Part shown: in pieces, positions 9,820 to 17,759 of the stretch
How positions within the stretch are numbered: the stretch's first letter is position 1
How the letters are laid out: the number at the start of each line of letters is the position of its first letter
NCBI GenBank assembly: GCA_015066345.1
Contig: SVOQ01000014.1
Location: forward strand, 1 to 64,000
Direction of reading: 5' to 3'
Origin: Oscillospiraceae bacterium
GTDB taxonomy: Bacteria > Bacillota > Clostridia > Oscillospirales > Acutalibacteraceae
Length of the DNA: 64,000 nt
The notes under the pieces: model-generated
Told to the model about the DNA's origin: nothing
Database searches by the model: none
The model's input: only the letters and a program-made list of their open reading frames with translations
Program-made: the position numbers and the translations under genes

Positions 9820-10929
9820 TTATTCCTGATTTGCCTGCATTTTAAGGTATGCGTTTATGAAACCGTCAATATCCCCGTCCATAACTGCGTTGATGTTACC
9901 GTTTTCAAAACTTGTTCTGTGGTCTTTTGCGAGGGTGTAGGGCATAAATACGTAGGAACGAATCTGGCTACCCCAGGCAATTTCTTTCTGAACGCCCTTG
10001 ATATCACTGATTTTGTCAAGGTGCTCACGCTCTTTGATTTCAATAAGCTTTGATTTAAGCATACGCATAGCAACTTCGCGGTTCTGATGTTGGCTTCTTT
10101 CAACCTGACAAGAGCATACGATACCTGTGGGGATATGGGTAAGACGAACTGCGGATGAGGTTTTATTAACCTTCTGACCGCCTGCGCCCGATGAACGGTA
10201 AACGTCCATTTTAATATCCTCGGGAGCGATTTCAACTTCAATACTGTCATCGATTTCGGGCATAACCTCAAGGGATGCGAATGAAGTGTGTCTTCTTCCT
10301 GACGCGTCAAAGGGAGAAACGCGAACAAGTCTGTGAATACCGCTTTCGCTCTTCATATAACCGTAAGCATTTTCGCCTTCGATAAGAATAACCGCAGATT
10401 TAAGACCGGCTTCGTCACCGTCAAGGTAGTCGAGAGTAGAAACCTTGAAACCGTGACGTTCACCCCAACGGTTGTACATACGGAAAAGCATCTGAGCCCA
10501 GTCCTGAGCCTCTGTTCCGCCTGCACCTGCGTGGAAAGTAAGAATAGCATTGTTTTTATCATATTCGCCTGTAAGAAGGGTTGAGAGTGTCATAGCATCA
10601 AGGGATGTAATGAAACTGTCAACACTACCGCGACATTCATCAAAAAGGCTTTCGTCCTCTTCCTCGTTAGCGAGGTCAATAAGTGTGAGGGTATCTTCAA
10701 AAGATGCCTTTAAATCCTCGTAAGCCTTGATTTTATTTTTAAGTGATGCCATATGCTGAGTAAGTTTCTGTGAACGTTGGATATCATCCCAGAAACCGTC
10801 CTTTGCACTTTCGGCTTCTAACTCTGCAACTTCGTCGATCATTTTTGAAAGACCGAGAGCCTCCGCAAGGTCGGTAAGTTTGTCCTCGTATGATGCGAGT
10901 TCGAGTCTTAATTCTTCAAATTGAAGCAT
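9820..10929 (-). CDS. prfB: peptide chain release factor 2
   Basis: 369 aa, full length for RF2, which ends translation at UGA and UAA. The stop-recognition tripeptide SPF (205-207) identifies RF2 rather than RF1, and GGQ (250-252) is the peptidyl-tRNA hydrolysis motif. Many bacteria need a programmed +1 frameshift near codon 25; here the frame runs through that region (LAEALGLSKM) with no in-frame UGA, so that autoregulation is absent. It is the first gene of a two-gene unit with malic enzyme. Confidence 0.96.
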   Translation of the reverse strand: MLQFEELRLELASYEDKLTDLAEALGLSKMIDEVAELEAESAKDGFWDDIQRSQKLTQHMASLKNKIKAYEDLKASFEDTLTLIDLANEEEDESLFDECRGSVDSFITSLDAMTLSTLLTGEYDKNNAILTFHAGAGGTEAQDWAQMLFRMYNRWGERHGFKVSTLDYLDGDEAGLKSAVILIEGENAYGYMKSESGIHRLVRVSPFDASGRRHTSFASLEVMPEIDDSIEVEIAPEDIKMDVYRSSGAGGQKVNKTSSAVRLTHIPTGIVCSCQVERSQHQNREVAMRMLKSKLIEIKEREHLDKISDIKGVQKEIAWGSQIRSYVFMPYTLAKDHRTSFENGNINAVMDGDIDGFINAYLKMQANQE

Positions 10930-11091
10930 ATATATTTTCCTTTCAATGTAGAGTGTTTTGGTTTAAATTAGTTTATTAACACATAATAACACCTTAATAC
11001 ATATTTTTACAAATAATCATTATACCCTAATATTTGTTTGATGTAAAGATTAAACTTTAGTTTTTATGATAAATATAAGTAAATAAAGTAC

Positions 11092-11120
11092 TTGCAATAT
11101 TTGGTTTTTAGTGTTATTAT
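11092..11120 (+). promoter_or_regulatory. predicted promoter for the T-box-ileS transcript
   Basis: TTGCAA, a 17-base spacer and TATTAT. The predicted start near 11127 leaves room for a complete T-box leader. The roughly 160 bases between prfB and this promoter are AT-rich and contain nothing else I can name. Confidence 0.65.
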
Positions 11121-11126
11121 AGTTTC

Positions 11127-11366
11127 TGTATGAAAAAGCTTTGACGGAGACAGTAGCTCTTTGGGGATTTTAAGCGAGTCGGGGACGGTGTAAGCCCGAT
11201 ATGAACCGTAGATGATCGAAAATCACTCCCGAGCCGAAGGTTGAATTAACAGTAAGCCTCTCCGGTTGACCGCCGTTAACGGGTCCGCGTATGACGGTAC
11301 GCTTGTATTATAGGTGGTTAACAAAGCGAGTCTTTGTCCTGTATACAGGGCAAGGGCTTTTTAATT
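11127..11366 (+). ncRNA. T-box leader for isoleucyl-tRNA synthetase
   Basis: About 240 nt immediately upstream of ileS with T-box landmarks: AGCGAGTCGGGGACGGTG in the Stem I region, a candidate ATC (Ile) specifier in GATGATCGAAAATCAC, and the T-box sequence TAGGTGGTTAAC before the terminator. The TGGT in that box would pair with an ACCA tRNA end, which fits the A discriminator of tRNA-Ile. Uncharged tRNA-Ile should stabilise the antiterminator and allow ileS transcription. ATC occurs twice close together, so the exact specifier position is not certain. Confidence 0.88.
11329..11365 (+). terminator. T-box intrinsic terminator
   Basis: A 13-bp stem (11329-11341 with 11346-11358, several G-U pairs) with loop TATA, followed by a TTTTTAATTTT tract. 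The T-box core lies just upstream so it can form the competing antiterminator. Confidence 0.9.
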
Positions 11367-11391
11367 TTGAAAATTTTTTGGAGGTAAAGAA

Positions 11392-14300
11392 ATGTACGAT
11401 CCTATTTCCCCCAACGTGAATTTCGTCGAGCAGGAAAAGAAAATTGAAAAATTCTGGCGTGACGAAAAAATATTCGAAAAAAGTATCGAGGAAAGAAAAG
11501 ACGGTACTCCCTACGTTTTCTATGACGGTCCCCCCACAGCTAACGGTAAACCCCATATCGGTCACGTTTTAACACGTGTTATTAAAGATATGATTCCCCG
11601 TTACCGTACTATGAAGGGCTGTATGGTACCCAGAAAAGCAGGTTGGGATACTCACGGTCTTCCCGTTGAGCTTGAAGTTGAAAAGCTCCTTGGGCTTGAC
11701 GGTAAAGAACAGATTGAAGAATACGGTCTTGAACCCTTTATTGACCATTGTAAAGAAAGTGTCTGGAAGTACAAAGGTATGTGGGAGGATTTCTCATTTA
11801 CCGTTGGTTTCTGGGCAGATATGGAAAAACCCTACGTAACATATCACAACGACTTTATTGAGTCCGAGTGGTGGGCATTAAAGAAGATTTACGAAAAAAA
11901 TCTTCTTTACAAAGGCTTCAAAATTGTTCCTTATTGCCCCCGTTGCGGGACTCCTCTTTCATCACACGAAGTTGCTCAGGGTTATAAACTTGTAAAAGAA
12001 CGTTCTGCAGTAGTACGTTTCAAGGTAACGGGCGAAGATGCCTTCTTCCTCGCTTGGACTACAACTCCCTGGACGCTTCCCTCAAACGTTGCTCTTTGCG
12101 TAAACCCCGACGATATTTATTGCAAGGTTAAAGCCGCTGACGGTATGACATACTATATGGCAGAGGCTCTCCTTGATAAGGTTCTCGGCAAACTTGCGAC
12201 AGAGGATGCTCCTGCATACGAAGTTCTTGAAAGTTTCAAGGGTATTGACCTTGAATATAAAGAATACGAGCCCCTTTTCGATTATGTTAAACCCATCTGT
12301 GATAAGCAGAATAAAAAAGGCTTCTTCATCACTGCGGATAACTACGTTACAATGACTGACGGTACAGGTATCGTTCACATTGCTCCCGCATTCGGTGAGG
12401 ATGACGCAAAAGTCGGCAGAAGATACGATCTTCCCTTTGTTCAGCTCGTTGACGGTAAAGGTGAAATGGCAGAGCCCACTCCTTACGCAGGTACATTCGT
12501 TAAAGATGCGGATAAGTTCGTTCTTATTGACCTTGAAAAAGCAGGTCTTCTCTTTGATGCCCCCAAATTCGAACACGAATATCCCCATTGTTGGAGATGT
12601 AATACACCCCTTATTTACTACGCAAGAGAATCCTGGTTTATTAAAATGACTGATGTTAGGGATGACCTTATCAGAAATAACAACACAATCAACTGGATTC
12701 CCGAAAGCATCGGTAAGGGTCGTTTCGGTGACTGGCTCCAGAATGTTCAGGACTGGGGTATTTCTCGTAACCGTTATTGGGGTACCCCCCTTAATATCTG
12801 GGAATGTGAATGTGGCCATCGTCACTCAATCGGTTCAATTGAAGAGCTTAAATCAATGAGCGACAATTGCCCCGATGAAATCGAACTTCACCGTCCCTAT
12901 ATTGATAAAGTTACTCTTAAATGTCCCGAATGCGGTAAAGAAATGCACCGTGTTCCCGAAGTTATTGACTGTTGGTTTGACTCAGGTGCAATGCCCTTTG
13001 CTCAGCACCATTATCCCTTTGAAAACAAGGAATTATTTGAGTCACAGTTCCCCGCAGACTTCATTTCCGAGGCAGTTGACCAGACCCGTGGTTGGTTCTA
13101 TTCACTCCTTGCTATTTCTACACTTATTTTCAACAAAGCACCCTATAAGAATGTTATCGTTCTCGGTCACGTTCAGGATGAAAACGGTCAGAAGATGAGT
13201 AAATCCAAGGGCAACGCAGTTGACCCCTTTGATGCACTTCAGAGTTACGGTGCGGATGCTATCCGTTGGTATTTCTATACTAACTCCGCTCCCTGGCTTC
13301 CCAACCGTTTCCACGGTAAAGCCGTTGTTGAAGGCCAGCGTAAATTTATGGGTACACTCTGGAATACTTACGCATTCTATGTACTCTATGCAAATATTGA
13401 CAAATTTGACCCCACTAAATATAATCTTGACGATTGTAAGCTTACCGTAATGGATAAATGGCTTCTTTCTAAGCTCAATTCTATGGTTAAGACGGTAGAC
13501 AACAACCTTGCTAATTATCGTATTCCCGAGGCAGCGAAGGCTCTTCAGGAATTTACCGACGAAATGAGTAACTGGTACGTTCGTCGCGGTAGAGAAAGAT
13601 ATTGGGTACAGGGCGAAACCGATGATAAAACTGCGGCTTATATGACCCTTTATACTGCCCTTGTTACAACTGCAAAAGCGGCAGCACCCATGATTCCCTT
13701 TATGGCAGAATCAATTTACAGAAATCTTGTTTGCAATGTTGATAAATCTGCTCCCGAAAGCGTACATCTTTGTATGTTCCCCGAGGTCGAGGAAAACCGT
13801 ATCGACGTTGAACTGGAAAAGAATATGGATGAGGTTGTTGATATTGTTGTTCTCGGCAGAGCCGCAAGAAACGGTTCGAATATGAAGAACCGTCAGCCTC
13901 TCAGCACAATGTACGTTCAGAGCGAAAAGAAGGTTGAAGGTTACTTTATTGATATTATCCGTGACGAACTTAACGTTAAGAATGTTGATTTTGTTGAGGA
14001 TGCATCAAGTTTCGTTTCATATATCTTCAAACCCCAACTTCGTACACTTGGTCCGAAATACGGTAAACAGTTAGGTGAAATCAGGAACGCACTTGCAGAG
14101 CTGGATTCATCTGCTAAAGCAACTCTCGATGCAGAGGGTAAGATTGTTCTTAACCTCGCAAGCGGTGATGTTGAACTTGCACCCGAAGATATTCTTCTTG
14201 AAACAAAGCAGAAAGAGGGCGTGTTCACCGTTTCCGACAGGGGCGTTACAGTTGCTCTTGATACAGAACTTACACCCGAACTTATTGAAGAAGGTTTCGT

Positions 14301-14538
14301 AAAAGAAATTATCAGTAAGATTCAGACAATGCGTAAGGATTCTGATTTCAATGTTATGGACAGAATTAACGTTACATTAACAGGCAACGAAAAACTCTAT
14401 GACATTGCTAAGAAAAATGAAGCAGCTATTTCAACAGTTGTTCTTTCAGATTCTATTGCCATCGGCGATGAAGGTGCAAACGCAAAGAAATGGGATATCA
14501 ACGGCGAAAGCGTAGTTATCTCAGTGGAAAGAGTATAA
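11392..14538 (+). CDS. ileS: isoleucyl-tRNA synthetase, long (eukaryote-like) type
   Basis: 1048 aa class Ia synthetase that charges tRNA-Ile. HIGH is at 55-58 (GKPHIGHVL) and KMSKS occurs in GQKMSKSKGN near residue 600. The CP1 editing domain includes AWTTTPWTLPSN. Length and sequence style match the IleRS2 group rather than the roughly 930-aa IleRS1 with a C-terminal zinc finger; IleRS2 enzymes are known for reduced mupirocin sensitivity. That assignment is from length and recollected motifs, not a tree. GGAGG lies eight bases before the ATG, and a T-box controls it. Confidence 0.96.
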   Translation: MYDPISPNVNFVEQEKKIEKFWRDEKIFEKSIEERKDGTPYVFYDGPPTANGKPHIGHVLTRVIKDMIPRYRTMKGCMVPRKAGWDTHGLPVELEVEKLLGLDGKEQIEEYGLEPFIDHCKESVWKYKGMWEDFSFTVGFWADMEKPYVTYHNDFIESEWWALKKIYEKNLLYKGFKIVPYCPRCGTPLSSHEVAQGYKLVKERSAVVRFKVTGEDAFFLAWTTTPWTLPSNVALCVNPDDIYCKVKAADGMTYYMAEALLDKVLGKLATEDAPAYEVLESFKGIDLEYKEYEPLFDYVKPICDKQNKKGFFITADNYVTMTDGTGIVHIAPAFGEDDAKVGRRYDLPFVQLVDGKGEMAEPTPYAGTFVKDADKFVLIDLEKAGLLFDAPKFEHEYPHCWRCNTPLIYYARESWFIKMTDVRDDLIRNNNTINWIPESIGKGRFGDWLQNVQDWGISRNRYWGTPLNIWECECGHRHSIGSIEELKSMSDNCPDEIELHRPYIDKVTLKCPECGKEMHRVPEVIDCWFDSGAMPFAQHHYPFENKELFESQFPADFISEAVDQTRGWFYSLLAISTLIFNKAPYKNVIVLGHVQDENGQKMSKSKGNAVDPFDALQSYGADAIRWYFYTNSAPWLPNRFHGKAVVEGQRKFMGTLWNTYAFYVLYANIDKFDPTKYNLDDCKLTVMDKWLLSKLNSMVKTVDNNLANYRIPEAAKALQEFTDEMSNWYVRRGRERYWVQGETDDKTAAYMTLYTALVTTAKAAAPMIPFMAESIYRNLVCNVDKSAPESVHLCMFPEVEENRIDVELEKNMDEVVDIVVLGRAARNGSNMKNRQPLSTMYVQSEKKVEGYFIDIIRDELNVKNVDFVEDASSFVSYIFKPQLRTLGPKYGKQLGEIRNALAELDSSAKATLDAEGKIVLNLASGDVELAPEDILLETKQKEGVFTVSDRGVTVALDTELTPELIEEGFVKEIISKIQTMRKDSDFNVMDRINVTLTGNEKLYDIAKKNEAAISTVVLSDSIAIGDEGANAKKWDINGESVVISVERV

Positions 14539-14546
14539 TATAACTA

Positions 14547-14577
14547 AAAGGCAATGGCGAAAAGCCATTGCCTTTTT
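14547..14577 (+). terminator. terminator after ileS
   Basis: AAAAGGCAATGGC pairs with GCCATTGCCTTTT, followed by T residues. The reverse strand also has T residues after the stem, so it may serve the converging ECF gene as well. Confidence 0.85.
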
Positions 14578-14584
14578 CTTTGAT

Positions 14585-15121
14585 TTATTTAAAAAGCTTT
14601 TTCTTTAGTTTGTTTAGTGCAAATACAATTGCCGGAATGAGAATTAATTGAAGAATTATACCGGGGACTGGTCTTAAAAATGCTTTTGTTATGAATATTG
14701 AAAGGGTAAAACCATCTTCACCAAGACCTAATATAAAGGCTTGAACTATGGCGTAAACCACTCGACCGCCGAGCATTGCACTTATAAGTGAAACGTATAT
14801 TGCAATAAGATTTTTCTTTTTGAAACACAGGTAAATAAGACCGCAGATAATGGCGTAAGCGGGTAATTCAATTGCCATTGAAAATGCCGAGGGGTATAAT
14901 TCGGGCATACCAAAAAGGAATGAGCGTAAAAGGGGAAGTATTAAACCGCAAATTGCACCATATTGCCATCCGCAGATAAGACTGCATAAAAACACGGGTA
15001 TATGCATGGGTAATAACCGCTCACCGATTTGGGGTATTTGTGCCGTTAAGAAGGGGAGAACAAGCCCTACGCTTAAAAATACCGCTGTGAGGACTATTTT
15101 TTGTGTTTTTTCTTTTTTCAT
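14585..15121 (-). CDS. ECF transporter S component (substrate-binding membrane subunit)
   Basis: 178 aa and strongly hydrophobic, with about six membrane segments as in S components of energy-coupling factor vitamin transporters. Typical features are KIVLTAVFLSVGLVLPFL at the N-terminus, the LLPMHIPVFLCSLICG segment and RSFLFGMPELYPSAFSMA. It would bind a vitamin or related small molecule and share an EcfAAT module encoded elsewhere. The substrate cannot be read from the sequence. I chose the ATG at 15121 because GGTGA lies five bases before it; the longer frame has a non-membrane N-terminus without a ribosome binding site. An unusual hairpin lies in its leader. Confidence 0.8.
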   Translation of the reverse strand: MKKEKTQKIVLTAVFLSVGLVLPFLTAQIPQIGERLLPMHIPVFLCSLICGWQYGAICGLILPLLRSFLFGMPELYPSAFSMAIELPAYAIICGLIYLCFKKKNLIAIYVSLISAMLGGRVVYAIVQAFILGLGEDGFTLSIFITKAFLRPVPGIILQLILIPAIVFALNKLKKKLFK

Positions 15122-15184
15122 TATATCACCAATAATAAAAATATCAGTTTTTGTTTTATTTTTCAATAGCAAAAGTAATTTTTT

Positions 15185-15237
15185 CGGCAAGTGTAACAAA
15201 TAGAGGGAGTTCTGTTTGTAGTACTTGCCGTTTTTTT
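15185..15237. promoter_or_regulatory. long imperfect hairpin between ECF S gene and GDPD gene
   Basis: CGGCAAGT and ACTTGCCG form an outer 8-bp stem with further inner pairing (AACAAA/TTTGT) around a GAGGGAGTTC loop. Read on the plus strand it is followed by TTTTTTTATTTT like an intrinsic terminator, yet no plus-strand gene lies upstream. Read on the minus strand it sits in the leader of the ECF gene, downstream of a TTGACA at 15296-15301. It may be a leader regulatory element or a stray terminator. Confidence 0.45.
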
Positions 15238-15246
15238 ATTTTATGT

Positions 15247-15275
15247 TTGTTTTTGGTATGAAAAAAAGATATAAT
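15247..15275 (+). promoter_or_regulatory. predicted promoter for the GDPD-GH35-symporter operon
   Basis: TTGTTT, a 17-base spacer and a perfect TATAAT. The predicted start is about 40 bases before the GDPD start codon. Confidence 0.5.
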
Positions 15276-15325
15276 TAAATTGGACTTTAATATTGTGTCA
15301 AAAAATATTCCAGGGAGAGTCCGCA

Positions 15326-15976
15326 ATGGAAAAAGATAATTTAAAGAATTTTACATATACCACCCACACGGGATGTAAGGGCACAAAAGAAAATTCCCTT
15401 GAATCCATCGATGTGGGTGTTCAGTACGGTGCACAGATAGTGGAAATTGATGTTCAATATTATAATGGTGTTCCTGTACTTTCCCATAACGAGCCAAAGG
15501 GCGACGAGGTTACTCTCGAAGAAGGCTTTTTGAAAATTAAAGAGTATGATGATTTAAAAGTAAATGTTGATATAAAGAGTGTTGAGAATATTGGGGCAGT
15601 TAAAGAAATTGCCGAAAAAACAAATGTTATGGACAGAATATTCTTTACCGGTATTACTGATGAGTTCGTTTCTGCGGTAAAAGAGAAATGCCCCGATATT
15701 GAGTATTATCTCAATGTCAGTGTTCTTCCTCCGCGAAAACAAACTGACGAATATTTAAATTCTCTTGTAGAAAAGGTTAAAAATAGCGGAGCAGTGGGTA
15801 TAAACTTCAATAAAAAGAGTGCTACAAAAAAACTCGTAAAAGTTTTCCGTAATAACGGATTATTGGTTTCTATATGGACGGTAAACGGTTATTTTAAAAT
15901 ACGAAAAATTTTATCCTACGGACCGGATAATATAACAACAAGAAGACCCGATAAAATGAAAAAGGCACTTAAATAA
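15326..15976 (+). CDS. glycerophosphodiester phosphodiesterase family protein
   Basis: 216 aa. GDPD enzymes hydrolyse glycerophosphodiesters to glycerol 3-phosphate and an alcohol in a TIM barrel. The family signature is seen in ENSLESIDVGVQYGAQIVEIDVQ and VPVLSHNEP. The usual first His of HRG is replaced by a THTGCKG context, so activity is likely but not certain. The C-terminus ISTWTVN-like motif appears here as VSIWTVNG. No signal peptide. I chose ATG 15326 because GGGAGAG precedes it by six bases. It opens an operon with GH35 and a sugar symporter, which is an odd partner for lipid turnover. Confidence 0.8.
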   Translation: MEKDNLKNFTYTTHTGCKGTKENSLESIDVGVQYGAQIVEIDVQYYNGVPVLSHNEPKGDEVTLEEGFLKIKEYDDLKVNVDIKSVENIGAVKEIAEKTNVMDRIFFTGITDEFVSAVKEKCPDIEYYLNVSVLPPRKQTDEYLNSLVEKVKNSGAVGINFNKKSATKKLVKVFRNNGLLVSIWTVNGYFKIRKILSYGPDNITTRRPDKMKKALK

Positions 15977-15989
15977 GGAGAGTCACATT

Positions 15990-17744
15990 ATGCTTGAAAT
16001 GAGAAACAGAAAGTTTTATATGGACGGTGAGGAATTTCACATCTATTCTGGTGCAATGCACTATTTCAGAATACCTCAGGAATATTGGGAGGACAGACTC
16101 TTAAAACTTCGTGCGGCGGGGCTTAATACTGTTGAAACCTATGTCCCTTGGAATTTCCATGAGCCTAAAAAGGGTCAGTTTAATTTTGAGGGTATGCTCG
16201 ATATAGTAAAATTCGTTGAAACCGCCCAGAATCTCGGATTATATGTTATTGTACGTCCCGGTCCCTATATTTGTGCGGAGTGGGATTTTGGCGGTCTTCC
16301 CGCATGGCTCTTAAAAGATAAAAATATACGACTTCGTTGCTGGGATAAAACCTACATAAAAGCAGTTGAAGATTTCTTTAAAGTGCTTATTCCCAAGCTT
16401 GTGCCATATCTTGAAACCAACGGCGGTAAAATTATTGCAATGCAGGTTGAAAACGAGTACGGCTCATTCGGTAGGGATAAAAAATATCTTTACTGGCTTC
16501 GTGACCTTATGTGTGAGCTGGGTGTGGACGTTCAGCTTTTTACCTCGGACGGAGAGGATAAATACTTCTTCTCAGGTGGCGGTATTGCCGAGGATTGGAT
16601 GGTTGCAAACTTCGGTGGCTATCACGAGAATCGTTTCAATGATTTGAAACTTTTACAGCCCGATAAACCCCTTATGTGCGGTGAGCATTGGTGCGGTTGG
16701 TTTGACCGTTGGGGTACAAAACACCATACCGACGACGCTGAAGAAAGTCTTGGAAGAAGCCTTGACGGATTCTTTAAAGAGGATGCAAACTTTAATTTAT
16801 ATATGTTCCATGGTGGTACAAACTTCGGCTTTTCGTCCGGTGCTAACTACTATGATTGCTATTGCCCCACAACCACGAGCTATGATTACGGTGCTCCCTT
16901 AAGCGAGTGCGGTGCATATACCGAGAAATATTTTGTGTTGAGAAATCGTATGCAAAAACAGTTGGGCAAGGAGCTTCCCGAACTTCCTGAGGACACAAAA
17001 ACTCAGAAAATCGGAAAAATCAATTTTACCGAATTTGCAGATTTAAAGAAGGTTTATAAGAAATTTGCAGTTCATAAAAAGAGCAATTCTCCTCAGTATA
17101 TGGAGTATTATGGTCAGAACAGCGGACTTATTCTCTACAGCACAACATTGAAGGGCTATTACGATAAAACGGAGCTTAACGCCTTCGGTGTTCATGATAT
17201 TGCTTACGTGTACATTAATGGCGAGTTAAAGCACGTTTATGACCGCACAAAGCTCAAAGGCAAGGCACTTTATGAAGAAAGCTTTTCAGTGCCCGTTGAA
17301 CCCTTTAATGGTGAAATCAAGGTTGATATTCTTGTTCAGGCTTTGGGCAGAGTCAACTACGCCCGCAGAATTTATGACAGAAAGGGTCTTGATGAAATTT
17401 ACCTTGGCGGTCAGGCAATTGTGGATTGGGACATTTACTGTATGGAGCTTGATACAGCCCCGGAAATTCCCTACAAAAAGAGCCACAAAGACTATCCTTG
17501 CTTTATGAAGGCAATGTTCAAGTCTGATAAAAACTATGATACATTCGTTGATATGCGCGGTTTTGGTAATGCTGTTGTTTACATTAACGGCTTTAACCTC
17601 GGCAGATTTATTAAGGGTGGACCTCAGTATACATTGTACCTTCCCGGTGTGTTCCTTAAAGATGAAAATGAAATTGTAGTTCTTGAACTTGATGGAACCA
17701 ACAAAAAAAGCATAACCCTTATCGATAAACCAATACTTAAATAA
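15990..17744 (+). CDS. GH35 beta-galactosidase
   Basis: 584 aa, the size of compact cytoplasmic GH35 enzymes such as BgaC. The TIM barrel carries the PGPYICAEWDFGGLPAWL signature, acid/base E156 in QVENEYGSF and nucleophile E232 in MCGEHWCGWFDRWG. C-terminal jelly-roll domains (GFNLGRFIKGGPQYTLYLP) follow. No signal peptide, so it acts on imported beta-galactosides, often beta-1,3-linked. AGGAGAG precedes the ATG. It lies 13 bases after the GDPD gene and 15 before the symporter gene, suggesting the symporter brings in its substrate. Confidence 0.95.
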   Translation: MLEMRNRKFYMDGEEFHIYSGAMHYFRIPQEYWEDRLLKLRAAGLNTVETYVPWNFHEPKKGQFNFEGMLDIVKFVETAQNLGLYVIVRPGPYICAEWDFGGLPAWLLKDKNIRLRCWDKTYIKAVEDFFKVLIPKLVPYLETNGGKIIAMQVENEYGSFGRDKKYLYWLRDLMCELGVDVQLFTSDGEDKYFFSGGGIAEDWMVANFGGYHENRFNDLKLLQPDKPLMCGEHWCGWFDRWGTKHHTDDAEESLGRSLDGFFKEDANFNLYMFHGGTNFGFSSGANYYDCYCPTTTSYDYGAPLSECGAYTEKYFVLRNRMQKQLGKELPELPEDTKTQKIGKINFTEFADLKKVYKKFAVHKKSNSPQYMEYYGQNSGLILYSTTLKGYYDKTELNAFGVHDIAYVYINGELKHVYDRTKLKGKALYEESFSVPVEPFNGEIKVDILVQALGRVNYARRIYDRKGLDEIYLGGQAIVDWDIYCMELDTAPEIPYKKSHKDYPCFMKAMFKSDKNYDTFVDMRGFGNAVVYINGFNLGRFIKGGPQYTLYLPGVFLKDENEIVVLELDGTNKKSITLIDKPILK

Positions 17745-17759
17745 AATGTAGGTGTTATT

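Noticed and set aside
11308-11565. Minus-strand and other-frame reading frames overlapping ileS, lacZ, hppA and other genes
   Set aside because: They are shadows of strongly supported genes, without ribosome binding sites or recognisable domains.
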